Shown here in pieces: positions 60,101 through 64,000 of a DNA stretch of 64,000 nt (its first letter is position 1; each line of letters opens with the position of its first letter). Source of the DNA: Paragordius varius (taxonomy: Eukaryota > Nematomorpha). The notes beneath the pieces are model-generated. The model searched no databases. It had not been told where the DNA came from and saw only the letters and a program-made list of their open reading frames with translations. The stretch lies in NCBI GenBank assembly GCA_964247055.1, contig OZ176057.1, positions 5,952,001 to 6,016,000 on the forward strand, read 5' to 3'. The position numbers and the translations under genes were made by a program.

Positions 60101-62224
60101 TTTTATTCTCTTTTAGCATTACTAACAATTGTTTTTTTTTTAATTCTCTGTTATACGTTAAAAAAGACTTATGTTTATTAAAAATGTATTTAAATTATTA
60201 ATTAATTAAAAAAATTTCTATTTTATTACATATTTTAAAGCAAATTTATTTTGAAAATTATTTTACATTTAAGGATTAAAATGGAATTGAATAAATTCTA
60301 AATGTTCTTGGTTGAATTTATATATATATATATATATATATTAAAATTTGATCTCACCCCTGTAATATCAATTTTTACTGGTTAAATTCTACAAAAATTT
60401 ATTTAACTTTTGCTCAAACTTAACTTATATCAAATTTTAAACGCTTTTTTAAGCTTGAAATGTTTTTTTAAATGTCAACTTACCGTTAGTTATAATATAT
60501 ATATATAGAGTAAAAATTGCAATTATATAGGGACAAAACGACATTACAAAAAACAACCCCATACTTTTTAAAACTTAATTTTCCTATTTATATAACTTGC
60601 TATTTAGTTATACGAGTAGAAAACTTAAAATTGATTGTGTTAATAATATATATCTATTTCACACTACATTTTAAACAATAAGAGTTATATTGAAAAAATC
60701 TAAAGATTTATGTATGGCTGTCTTTTGTAGAAAACAAAATATTTGTCTTTATATTTTTAAGTTTTTTAATATTAATTTTTAAAAAAAAATTTAAATGTAT
60801 ATTGGTAACACAATTAATTATGTATTTTACATTTTAAATATTAATTTATAAAAAAAAATTTAAAATGTCTTTTGGTAACGCAATCAATTATGTATTTTAC
60901 ATCTGATAATCTTTATTTCATTTTGAAGTGGTTTTTATCGTTTTAATCGTATTTTATAGCTTGCTGTCCTAATAAGATTCTAGAATACATAAAACTGAAA
61001 CTAATACATGAAAACAATGTATAATTATTGATTTTTCGTTTTTTTACTAAAATAACTTTTCAAACTGTAGTTTATTTACAAAATTAAGATTTTACCCCAT
61101 TATTCAGGTAGATACTATGGGTAATGAAAAATTATATTAAATTTAGGTAGACTATATTTTGTAAATTTTTTTAATTTATAACTAATATACCATTTAGAGT
61201 TCAAAATCACCCTTGAACAATTCAAAACCCTTGAACAATTCAAATTCACCCTTGAACAATTCAAATTCACCCTAAAAATAAATTATGTATTTTCGAACTA
61301 ATATAACTCATTATTAATATGAAATATATGTTTATGGTATAGTTTCTTATTTTTTTAGTAGTATTATTTTAAGTTAAAACAAAATTTTTATTTTTCGAAA
61401 AATATATAAAATATAGGTAATTTTTAATCTTAAAAATCATGTTATATATTTGAGGGTAAATTTGAATTGTTCCGGGGTGAATTTGAATTGTTCAAGGGGA
61501 GGAATTTGAATTGTTCAAGGGGGTGTATTTGAATTGTTCAAGGGTGAATTTCAATTGTTTAAGGGTGAATTTGAATTTTGTAAAAGGAATTGTTCAAGGG
61601 GGTGAATTTAAAATGTTTGAGGGTGAATTTAAATTGTTCAAGGGTGTAGAATTTGAATTGTTCAAGGGTGTAGAATTTGAATTGTTCAAGGGGTGAATTT
61701 AAATTGTTCGAGGGTGAATTTGAATTGGGTGAATCTCAATTGTTCAAGGGTGAGTTTCAATTGTTTAAGGGTGAATATGAATTTTGTAAAAAGAATTGTT
61801 CAAGGGGGTGAATTTGAAATGTTTGAGGGTGAATTTCAATTGTTCAAGGGTGAATTTGAATTGTTCAAGGGGGTGAATTTGAATAGTTTAAGGGGGTGAA
61901 TTTGAATTGTTCAAGGGGGTGAATTTGAATTGTTTAAGGGTCTTGAACTGTAAATGGTATACTATTAAGGAAGTGTTAATTACATAAAATTCAAAGTATG
62001 TTAGATTGTTGTAGAAAACAAATTATTTGTCTTTATATTTCAACATTCATAATTTTTTTACTTTTAATGTATAACTAATATTTGTTCAACAGATGTATGT
62101 TAAGGCATGTTTTGATTACGATGCACAAAGCGATGAATTAAATCCATGTCCCCAGGCTGGATTGTCGTTCTCAGTTGGTGACATTCTTAAAATTAATTCC
62201 AAACACGATTCTGATTGGTGGCAG
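26985..62224 (+). CDS. CASK: CASK-like MAGUK scaffold: pseudokinase, L27, PDZ, SH3 (both ends outside the window)
   Basis: Nineteen GT-AG exons join in phase at every junction into about 1011 codons. Order: pseudokinase (exons 1-7), the CASK-specific ERDxYAxKxHLxETVEE helix (exon 8), a long Asn/Ser-rich linker with a FYGDDP motif (9-12), an L27 remnant (13-14), a second linker and PDZ (15-17), a hinge (18) and the first half of SH3 (19). CASK is a membrane-associated guanylate kinase that organises synaptic and junctional complexes, binding Veli and Mint partners through L27 and neurexin or syndecan tails through PDZ. The VKIV lysine remains, but HRD reads HGS and DFG reads AFG, so this is a dead kinase beyond the known atypical CASK. 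Divergence is high and linkers are longer than usual. The 5' exon, the SH3 end and the guanylate-kinase domain are not in the window. Confidence 0.93.
27205..27950. mobile_element. CAGT fold-back element split by a family B element
   Basis: Left arm CAGACAAAACGCGTAAAAAT; right arm AAAAAGTATGGGGTTGTTTT and TTTAATTTCAGTTTTTACTG. The family B element at 27308-27775 interrupts it. Confidence 0.75.
27308..27775. mobile_element. Fold-back minisatellite element (family B)
   Basis: Left arm: ATACCATTTACAATTCAAAT then repeats of CACCCTTGAACAATTCAAA. Interior has ATGCCATAAGGATGTATTTC. Right arm: repeated GTTCAAGGGTGAATATAAAT. The arms are inverted arrays of about 21-bp units (roughly five left, nine right). 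Confidence 0.8.
27955..28098. mobile_element. Small fold-back MITE (family E), copy 2
   Basis: TTAATGGTTGCTTATTTTAC and ACTATAGTGTGAAATAACAA are inverted ends; the core TTCAGCATTTTGTTGTTTTT matches copy 1. It abuts the CAGT element end at 27950. Confidence 0.65.
28566..28860. mobile_element. CAGT fold-back element with a (TA)n centre
   Basis: AGTAAAACTGAAATTATACG on the left and TTTTGTCCGTATAATTTCAC then TGTA on the right. The loop has expanded into TA repeats (about 28700-28755). Confidence 0.7.
28861..29518. repeat. Intron 1 acceptor-side tandem array, about 200-bp period
   Basis: A segment TTTTAAAAGATAATTTTTG ... TTTTTTTTGTTTCAACCAAT starts near 28864, 29073, 29273 and 29466. The last copy is the real polypyrimidine tract and acceptor of CASK exon 2 (TTTTTGTTTTTCTTAG). 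Each unit also includes the right half of a CAGT element. Confidence 0.75.
29519..29639 (+). CDS. CASK: CASK exon 2: helix C and hinge
   Basis: [20 protein letters not shown] then [19 protein letters not shown]. Matches known CASK [26 protein letters not shown], with a small insertion between the two strands. Donor GAATA|GTAAGA, phase 2. Confidence 0.9.
29885..31060. repeat. Intron 2 tandem array, about 170-bp period, seven copies
   Basis: AATAAGGTTTCAAGAATGCC-like cores occur near 29892, 30060, 30230, 30430, 30604, 30778 and 31018, each followed by ACTAAAATATAAATAT-like sequence and a T-rich tract. No exon edge was recognised in the unit. Confidence 0.75.
31254..31331 (+). CDS. CASK: CASK exon 3: helices D and E
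   Basis: [20 protein letters not shown] then YSEAVA, close to known CASK [27 protein letters not shown]. Very short exon (78 nt) in low-complexity introns. Confidence 0.95.
31525..31795. mobile_element. Fold-back minisatellite element (family B)
   Basis: TTACCCTTGAACATTTAAAA at the left, the AGTTTATTATATTTTTCAGC interior, and GGATGAATTTGAATTG then AATTGTAAATGGTATATA at the right. The right half of a CAGT element follows (to about 31975). Confidence 0.65.
31985..32285. mobile_element. Fold-back minisatellite element (family B)
   Basis: ATTAAACAATTCAAATTT at the left. The right arm has five GTTCAAGGGTGAA-type units between 32160 and 32280. Confidence 0.65.
32315..33047. repeat. CASK: Intron 3 acceptor-side array: decayed copies of the exon 4 start
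   Basis: The exon 4 start (AGTCATTACTTTAAACAATT, then TTGCACGAGGAATTGAATT) recurs near 32315, 32430, 32575, 32703, 32815 and 32955, with AAAAAC in place of GGAAGC and stop codons. Period about 90-145 bp. The copies are non-coding. Confidence 0.85.
33048..33322 (+). CDS. CASK: CASK exon 4: degenerate catalytic loop
   Basis: [20 protein letters not shown] then [13 protein letters not shown], a Gly/Ser insertion (GNGGSGGG), and [17 protein letters not shown] is HGS and DFG is AFG. The donor is taken at GATAAAA|GTGATT because it gives the right phase for exon 5. The 5' and 3' edges of this exon are both tandemly repeated in the flanking introns. Confidence 0.85.
33300..34380. repeat. CASK: Intron 4 donor-side array: repeats of the exon 4 end
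   Basis: The unit begins with the last coding bases of exon 4 (ATAGGAATATCGGGGATAAA) plus donor and GATTAATTTAAAGATTATGA then TATATAGATGG. Copies begin near 33300, 33400, 33482, 33575, 33655, 33742, 33918, 34018, 34150 and 34300, with increasing decay. Confidence 0.88.
34556..35112. mobile_element. CAGT fold-back element split by a family B element
   Basis: TTACAGTAAAAATTGTGGAA at the left; GTCCGTATAATTTCCACAAT then TTTTACTGTA at the right. A family B element (about 34602-34852, ATACCATATAGAATTTAAAT to GTAAATGGTATATAC) lies within the left arm. Confidence 0.75.
35581..35652 (+). CDS. CASK: CASK exon 5: activation segment end
   Basis: [20 protein letters not shown] then LNL. PPPEIL replaces MAPEVV; the GTPHF part is gone. 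Acceptor TATTTATTAG, donor GTAATT, phase-consistent on both sides. Confidence 0.75.
35973..36050. repeat. Long (TA)n microsatellite
   Basis: More than 30 uninterrupted TA dinucleotides in intron 5, the longest in the window. Shorter ones lie at about 28917-28951, 29692-29727, 37793-37833, 38091-38115, 40105-40142 and 42075-42103. Confidence 0.95.
36340..36667. repeat. CASK: Intron 5 acceptor-side duplication of the exon 6 start
   Basis: TTCTGAAAATATTTTTTTAA, AAATTAATATTTTAG and AAAATTATCAACCAAAATCA near 36349-36410 repeat the real acceptor and first bases of exon 6 (AAAATTATCAACCAGCCTCA). Weaker partial copies lie near 36270 and 36510. Confidence 0.8.
36668..36795 (+). CDS. CASK: CASK exon 6: helix F region
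   Basis: [20 protein letters not shown] then [20 protein letters not shown]. Clear match to known CASK [30 protein letters not shown]. Confidence 0.95.
37836..38090. mobile_element. Fold-back minisatellite element (family B)
   Basis: TATACCATTTACACTTCAAA then TTCACCCTCTAACAAATCAA; interior ATGGTATAGTTTATTTTAAT; right GGGTGAATTTGAACGGTTCA then AATGGTATATA. Sits about 70 bp before exon 7, flanked by (TA)n runs. Confidence 0.75.
38164..38286 (+). CDS. CASK: CASK exon 7: kinase C-terminal helices
   Basis: [20 protein letters not shown] then [20 protein letters not shown]. Phase 0 at both ends (41 codons). Its last 25-30 nt and donor are repeated nine more times downstream. Confidence 0.95.
38262..39930. 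repeat. CASK: Intron 7 donor-side array: ten copies of the exon 7 end
   Basis: The exon 7 end and donor (AAAGCTTTACAGCACCCTTG, GATAGCT|GTATTTTC) is followed by nine related copies near 38474, 38671, 38845, 39031, 39181, 39365, 39553, 39730 and 39900. Spacing is about 150-210 bp, mostly near 180. The rest of the unit (ATAAACTTATTTAGAAATTA, AAGAATTTCGGAATATAAAT) is also shared. The CCTGGATAGCTGTAT core stays recognisable in all. Confidence 0.92.
40228..40311 (+). CDS. CASK: CASK exon 8: post-kinase regulatory helix
   Basis: [20 protein letters not shown] then FNLRRKLK, 28 codons, nearly superimposable on known CASK [28 protein letters not shown]. This segment is diagnostic for CASK. Confidence 0.97.
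40410..41045. mobile_element. Two adjacent CAGT fold-back elements, decayed
   Basis: The first ends TTTTGTCCGTATAATTTCAT and TTTTTTACTGTA near 40730. The second runs from GACCAAAACGTTAAAAGTTA (40780) to TATTTTTACGTTTTAAACTG (41040). Left ends are weak. Confidence 0.6.
41160..41400 (+). CDS. CASK: CASK exon 9: linker with FYGDDP
   Basis: An Asn-rich stretch (NMNNNYNF) then [18 protein letters not shown], corresponding to known CASK SFYGDPPEE, then [14 protein letters not shown]. The Asn-rich part is an insertion relative to usual CASK. Confidence 0.88.
41934..42225. mobile_element. CAGT fold-back element next to CASK exon 10
   Basis: CAGTAAAAATTGAAATTATA then CGGACAAAACCTAAAAATAT; AAAAAGTATGGGGTTGTCTT at the right arm. 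The right end is truncated close to the exon 10 acceptor. Confidence 0.75.
42261..42462 (+). CDS. CASK: CASK exon 10: linker
   Basis: [20 protein letters not shown] then [20 protein letters not shown] and [13 protein letters not shown]. Supported by splice phase and codon-like composition. No domain recognised; it falls where the first L27 half would lie. A fold-back element ends about 35 nt before the acceptor. Confidence 0.75.
42531..42835. mobile_element. Fold-back minisatellite element (family B)
   Basis: TATACCATTTACAGTTCAAA then two CACCCTTGAACAATT units; GTGGCATAGTTTATTATTTT interior; ATTATAAATGGTATATA right end. Confidence 0.75.
43272..43560. mobile_element. CAGT fold-back element (family A)
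   Basis: CAGTAAAAACTGAAAATATA then CGGACAAAATGTAAAAATAT at the left; TTTTTGTCCGTAGTATAATT then TTCAATTTTAACCTGTA at the right. An older, decayed relative precedes it (about 42850-43270). Confidence 0.75.
43535..44006. repeat. CASK: Intron 10 acceptor-side array, about 205-bp period
   Basis: ATTTCAATTTTTACCT ... TTGTTACATTTT ... then a TAG and TTATTCAACAATTTCAATTT occur near 43540 and 43738. The third occurrence at 43940 runs into the real acceptor and exon 11 start (CTCTTCAATATATTCAACAA). Each unit includes a CAGT-element right half. Confidence 0.75.
44007..44358 (+). CDS. CASK: CASK exon 11: Asn/Ser-rich linker
   Basis: [20 protein letters not shown] ... [20 protein letters not shown] ... 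YYSPLYSE. Low-complexity insertion with no match to other CASK proteins. Ends GAG|GTAAAT in phase 0. Both edges lie in tandem arrays. Confidence 0.75.
44339..45010. repeat. CASK: Intron 11 donor-side array: four copies of the exon 11 end
   Basis: The word TCACCCCTGTATTCTGAGGT is identical at 44341, 44526, 44718 and 44899 (period about 180-190 bp). The last 18 nt are coding in the first copy, and GT is the donor. In the three later copies it is preceded by AAGCTAAAA. Confidence 0.93.
45205..45457. mobile_element. Fold-back MITE (family C), copy 2
   Basis: TACTGTCATATATATCCTTT on the left and AAAGGATACATAAATTGTAT on the right. AGATAGCTCTATGG and AGAGCTCTTG mirror across the centre. Confidence 0.7.
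45473..45788. mobile_element. Fold-back minisatellite element (family B)
   Basis: Left arm has four units of CACCCTTGAACAATT type. Right arm GAGGGTGAATTTGAATTGTT then AATTGTAAATGGTATATA. Confidence 0.8.
45840..47440. other. Intron 11 body, nothing recognised
   Basis: AT-rich, no ORF, no recognisable repeat family; probably plain intron. A decayed CAGT element follows at about 47450-47685 (CAGTAAAGTTGATTTTATAC to TCCGTATAATTTCAATTTTT). Confidence 0.4.
48986..49072 (+). CDS. CASK: CASK exon 12: linker
   Basis: [20 protein letters not shown] then TRILPIISE, 29 codons, phase 0 at both ends. No domain recognised. Follows a 4.6-kb intron. Confidence 0.65.
49426..50010. mobile_element. CAGT fold-back element with tandemly amplified right arm
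   Basis: ACAGTAAAAATTGAAATCTT starts the left arm. The right arm (TATGGT, ATATTTGTCTTTATA, TTTTACACGTTTTG, TATAATTTCAATTTTTACTG) occurs three times, ending near 49735, 49868 and 50003. Confidence 0.75.
50337..50429 (+). CDS. CASK: CASK exon 13: L27 (C-terminal type) start
   Basis: [20 protein letters not shown] then [11 protein letters not shown]. [18 protein letters not shown] (into exon 14) corresponds to known CASK LTQPHFMALLQTHD of the second L27 repeat. Confidence 0.75.
50462..50735. mobile_element. CAGT fold-back element (family A)
   Basis: Left AAAATATAAAGACAATATTT; right TTTACTACGTTTTGTCACCA then TTTACTTTTTACTGTA. The palindromic arms are still clear; the very left end is eroded. 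Confidence 0.65.
50979..51365. mobile_element. Fold-back minisatellite element (family B), right arm expanded
   Basis: Short left arm (ATACCATTTACAATTATTCA). The right arm has about eight consecutive units of the type GAATTGTTCAAGGGGGAATT. The 21-bp unit reads in frame as ELFKGEF, producing an ORF that is not a gene. Confidence 0.85.
51560..51761 (+). CDS. CASK: CASK exon 14: L27 end and linker
   Basis: [20 protein letters not shown] then [17 protein letters not shown] and KQSYEYFPE. Phase 1 donor GAGG|GTGAGT. Amplified fold-back element halves start 7 nt after the donor. Confidence 0.78.
51768..52690. repeat. Intron 14 donor-side array of CAGT-element left halves, about 130-bp period
   Basis: TTTACAGTAAAAATTAA, AGATAACCCCATACTTTTTA and ATTATAACTCATTGTTTTAA recur with starts near 51775, 51905, 52035, 52160, 52293 and 52455. 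Only the last copy continues into a right arm. The array begins 7 nt after the exon 14 donor. Confidence 0.85.
52692..53026 (+). CDS. CASK: CASK exon 15: linker and PDZ strand A
   Basis: Asn/Ser-rich linker ([10 protein letters not shown] ... [17 protein letters not shown]), then [13 protein letters not shown]. The last part matches known CASK RLVQFQKNTDEPM at the start of PDZ. Phase 0 donor ATG|GTAAAA. Confidence 0.88.
53815..54100. mobile_element. CAGT fold-back element (family A)
   Basis: TAGTAAAAATTTAAATTATA then CGGACAAAACGTAAAAATAT; right TCTTTATATTTTTACGTTTT, GTCCATAATTTCAATTTTTT and ATTGTA. Confidence 0.75.
54611..54689 (+). CDS. CASK: CASK exon 16: PDZ carboxylate-binding loop
   Basis: [20 protein letters not shown] then GLAHTL, against known CASK [26 protein letters not shown]. 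The PMGITL loop that binds ligand C-termini is intact. Confidence 0.95.
55230..55445. mobile_element. Fold-back minisatellite element (family B), short arms
   Basis: ACCTTATACGTACAATTTAA then ATTCACCCTAAAATAAATTA at the left; TTATTTTTAAGGGTGGTGAA at the right, where it is cut short. Confidence 0.55.
55480..56998. repeat. CASK: Intron 16 acceptor-side array with a partial copy of exon 17
   Basis: Diverged blocks contain TTTCTTAGATCTTTTACAC-like words near 55843, 56118 and 56728 before the real acceptor at 56991. AATTAAACCAAAAAAATTT and TTCATTATTTACTA recur between them. The 56728 block carries 50 nt of exon 17. Confidence 0.8.
56736..56785 (+). pseudogene. CASK: Partial duplicate of CASK exon 17 (first 50 nt) with its own acceptor
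   Basis: Preceded by TTTCTTAG. It encodes [16 protein letters not shown] exactly as exon 17 does, with three base differences, all at third codon positions (GAT/GAC, CTG/CTA, GAC/GAT). Homology then stops; the frame stays open for some codons (YNYKIT...) and a possible GTATTC donor follows at about 56830. Confidence 0.8.
56999..57157 (+). CDS. CASK: CASK exon 17: PDZ second half
   Basis: [20 protein letters not shown] then [20 protein letters not shown] and APQQNFYY, against known CASK [39 protein letters not shown]. The donor ACA|GTAAAA coincides with the CAGTAAAA end of a fold-back element. The first 50 nt plus acceptor are duplicated at 56736-56785. Confidence 0.92.
57157..58070. mobile_element. 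CAGT element at the exon 17 donor, left arm amplified in tandem
   Basis: CAGTAAAAATTCAAATTTC begins at the donor. Left-arm copies (ATAAAGACGA, AATAAGAAAACAACCTCATA, ACAGTAAAAACTGAAATTAT) recur with about 125-bp spacing to 57800. The right arm (AAAAAGTATGGGGTTGTCTT, GTCCGTAGTATAATTTCAGT) ends at about 58068. Confidence 0.8.
58180..58310. mobile_element. Right arm of a family B element
   Basis: Units GGGTAAATTTGAATTGTTCA, GAGTGAATTTG and GAATGAATTTGAATTG then GTAAATGTATA. No left arm found. Confidence 0.55.
59050..59310. mobile_element. CAGT fold-back element (family A), eroded left end
   Basis: Left ACAAAACGTAACAATATAAA; right TTTTCACGTTTTGTCCGTAT then AAGTTTTACTGT. Confidence 0.65.
59423..59632. 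mobile_element. Fold-back minisatellite element (family B), minimal arms
   Basis: CAGTTCAAATTCACCCTAAA at the left, ATGGCATAATTTATTATTTT interior, GGTTAAATTTGAATTGTAAA at the right. One unit per arm, so a minimal form of the family. Confidence 0.7.
59706..59794 (+). CDS. CASK: CASK exon 18: PDZ-SH3 hinge
   Basis: [20 protein letters not shown] then FERHNVLSD. Acceptor TATTCAG and donor GTAAGT are strong and phases agree. Composition is like the hinge before SH3 in CASK. Confidence 0.8.
60508..60780. mobile_element. CAGT fold-back element (family A), eroded ends
   Basis: AGTAAAAATTGCAATTATAT then GGGACAAAACGAC; AACAACCCCATACTTTTTAA; right TATTTGTCTTTATATTTTTA. Confidence 0.65.
61188..61965. 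mobile_element. Fold-back minisatellite element (family B), strongly expanded right arm
   Basis: The left arm has about four units (CACCCTTGAACAATTCAAAT). The right arm, 61450-61960, has well over twenty units of GTTCAAGGGTGAATTTGAAT type with variants (GGGGGTGAATT, GGTGTAGAATTTG, TTTTGTAAAAGGAATTG). A longer block containing the TTTTGTAAAA variant occurs twice (about 61544-61640 and 61760-61855), so higher-order duplication has begun. Confidence 0.85.
62093..62224 (+). CDS. CASK: CASK exon 19: SH3 first half
   Basis: [20 protein letters not shown] then [20 protein letters not shown] and DWWQ. Matches known CASK [44 protein letters not shown]. Its 3' edge and donor recur several times in the following intron. 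Confidence 0.97.
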
Positions 62225-63600
62225 GTTAGTTTTAAGGAATTTTTGAACAGAAAAGAATTTTTTTCGGTTTTAAAAGTTTTATGAATTAAAAAGTATAATT
62301 TTGAAAACTTTTTTTAAGTTTTATGATTAATGAAATATATTTTCGAAAAAAAAAGAATTGAATAAATAAGGTAAATATATATAGTTTTCTTAAATCAATT
62401 CCAAACACGATTCTGATTGGTGGCAGGTTAGTTTCAATATTTTTTAAAAGATTTTTTGATTTTGAAAATTTTTTTTCGAGTTTAAAAGAGTATAATTTTA
62501 AAAAGTTTTTAGTTTTAAAAGTTATGATTTTGAAAACTTTTTTTCTACTTTTAACAGTTTTGATTTTGAAAACTATTATTTCTAAAGGATAATAATATAG
62601 AGTTTTTAAAATTAATTCCAAACACGATTCTGATTGGTGGCAGGTTTTAATATATTTTAAAGAGAAAAGAATTTTTTGGTTTTAATAGTTATGATTTTAA
62701 AAGAGTATAATTTTGAAGACTTTTTTTTAGTTTTATGATAATTTTCTAAACAAATAAAGGTATATAAAGGTTAATCTAAAATTAATTTATAGTATTATCA
62801 ATATTAATTCCAAACACAAAGAAACATAACTTTTTTTCAATTATTAAAAGTTGTGATTTTTGAAACTTTTTTTGTAGTTTTATGATAATTTCATAAAAAA
62901 TAATTGAATGATAAAAGTGAATAAGGGTTATGAAATTAAATGATAATATATATATATATATATATACATAGTTTTCTCAAAATTAATTCCAAACACGATT
63001 CAGGTGTCAGGTTTTTATATTTTTGAACAGAAAAGAATTTTTTGGTTTTAAAAGTATTGAAAAGTTTTATAATTTTGAAAATTTTTTTCTAGTTTTATGA
63101 TAATGAATATTTTTGAACAGAAATTTTTTTAAAGGACTTTTTCGAGTTTAAAAGTTATGATTTTAAAAACTTTTTTTAGTTTTATGATAATGGTTAATAT
63201 TTTTAAACGGAAAAGAATTTTTTTGAAGGACTTGTTTCGATTTTAAAGTTATGATTTTGAAAACTTTTTTTAGTGATTAATGAAATATATTATGATAATT
63301 TTTTAACAAAAAATAATTGAATGATTAAAATTTAAAGTATAATATAAAATTAAAGGATAATATTTCTTAAAATAAATCACGATTCTGATTGGTGTGATAG
63401 GTAAATTTTTAAAACTTTTAAAAAAAGTTTTTAACTTTAAAAGTTATGAGATAAATGTAATTTAGTGACTAAAATTAAGTTGATAAGCGTTTAATAACTA
63501 AACAACAATTTTAAACCGAAAAAAAAGTATATAATTTTTTTAATTTTTCAAATTTTTCAATTCCAGACACGATTCTTAATGGTGGCAAATTAAATTTAAT
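62190..63600. repeat. CASK: Intron 19 donor-side array: copies of the SH3 exon end
   Basis: The exon 19 end and donor (ATTAATTCCAAACACGATTC, TGATTGGTGGCAG|GT) recurs near 62393, 62612, 62803 (partial), 62982, 63375 (partial) and 63562 (changed). Intervening sequence (TTTTGAACAGAAAAGAATTT, AAAGTTATGATTTTGAAAAC) is shared. Period about 190-220 bp. Confidence 0.9.
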
Positions 63601-63609
63601 GCAAAAAAA

Positions 63610-64000
63610 ACTCTATAGAAATTTCCATAAAATTGTATATTTATATAAATGTTTTTTTGTAATGAAACATTTTATTTTTGTATTGGATAGTGTTGTCTAT
63701 CGGTAAATTATATAATTTCAATGCGAATATTTTATTCAGATGATATAAGTTATAACCATATCAAGCATAAATAAATACCTTTTTCGTGTTTTAAAATTAC
63801 TTTTATATTTTTTCATTTTCAATTCTTATGCCTTAATTTCATATTTTGTAAAAAAAAAAATTCAGGAATTCTCATATAAATTAATCTATTATATAGATTT
63901 TTTTATATTTATCTATGATTATATATGTATATATTAATATTTTTTGAAATTATATAGTATTATTTATTGATAACCTATTATATAATTCAAATGCGAATAT
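63610..64000. other. CASK intron 19, nothing recognised
   Basis: AT-rich intron running off the window. The rest of SH3 and the guanylate-kinase domain must lie beyond 64000. Confidence 0.5.

Noticed and set aside
61511-61899. Two repetitive ORFs with [12 protein letters not shown] repeats
   Set aside because: Same minisatellite arm; frame changes follow unit-length variants, not codons.
61450-61960. CRISPR-like array of short repeats
   Set aside because: Units are directly adjacent without spacers, in a eukaryotic intron; it is a minisatellite.
1-64000. tRNA, rRNA, LINE, reverse transcriptase or virus-derived elements
   Set aside because: No conserved T-loop words in context, no reverse-transcriptase, integrase or capsid motifs were seen on either strand.

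Overview
The window is nuclear DNA of an animal with a very A+T-rich, intron-rich genome full of small DNA transposons. Every recognisable gene is split by GT-AG introns. The best-supported gene is an animal-type scaffold protein, CASK (pseudokinase, L27, PDZ, SH3), and the smaller genes are a reeler-domain secreted protein, a leucine-rich-repeat membrane protein and a UPF0390 protein. CASK is usually very conserved, so the strong divergence here suggests a fast-evolving, possibly parasitic, lineage. I cannot name the phylum from the sequence.

Left part (1-26 kb): degenerate satellite-like repeats (1-620); a fragment of an SLK/STK10-like kinase beside an inverted copy of itself (1.06-2.16 kb); a four-exon LRR type I membrane protein on the minus strand (8315 to 4482) with one apparent 1-nt frameshift; a two-exon reeler-domain gene on the plus strand (9332-10628); a 3.4-kb non-autonomous hAT-like element with an 8-bp target duplication (16456-19850); and a two-ORF unit on the minus strand in which the stop of a UPF0390 gene overlaps the start of a second ORF as TAATG (20648 to 20086). 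The rest is AT-rich sequence with several fold-back element families, some nested.

Right part (27-64 kb): one gene on the plus strand, CASK. Nineteen coding exons (26985 to 62224, 3034 nt, about 1011 codons) join in phase at every junction and run from the kinase glycine loop through the kinase, L27 remnant and PDZ into the first half of the SH3 domain. The first exon, the rest of SH3 and the guanylate-kinase domain lie outside the window. The kinase has lost HRD and DFG.

The most striking signal is in the CASK introns. At least eight carry tandem arrays, with periods of about 80-260 bp, whose units contain the edge of the adjacent exon with its splice site. Donor-side arrays decay downstream of the exon and acceptor-side arrays lie upstream of it. 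Other arrays amplify halves of fold-back transposons sitting at splice sites. The introns therefore seem to grow by serial tandem duplication across exon boundaries, leaving decoy splice sites and, in intron 16, a partial exon copy whose three coding differences are all synonymous. Two fold-back families (a CAGT-ended one and one carrying 21-bp minisatellite arms) make up most of the remaining intron content. Intron sequence not listed separately is low-complexity A/T DNA in which I see nothing else.
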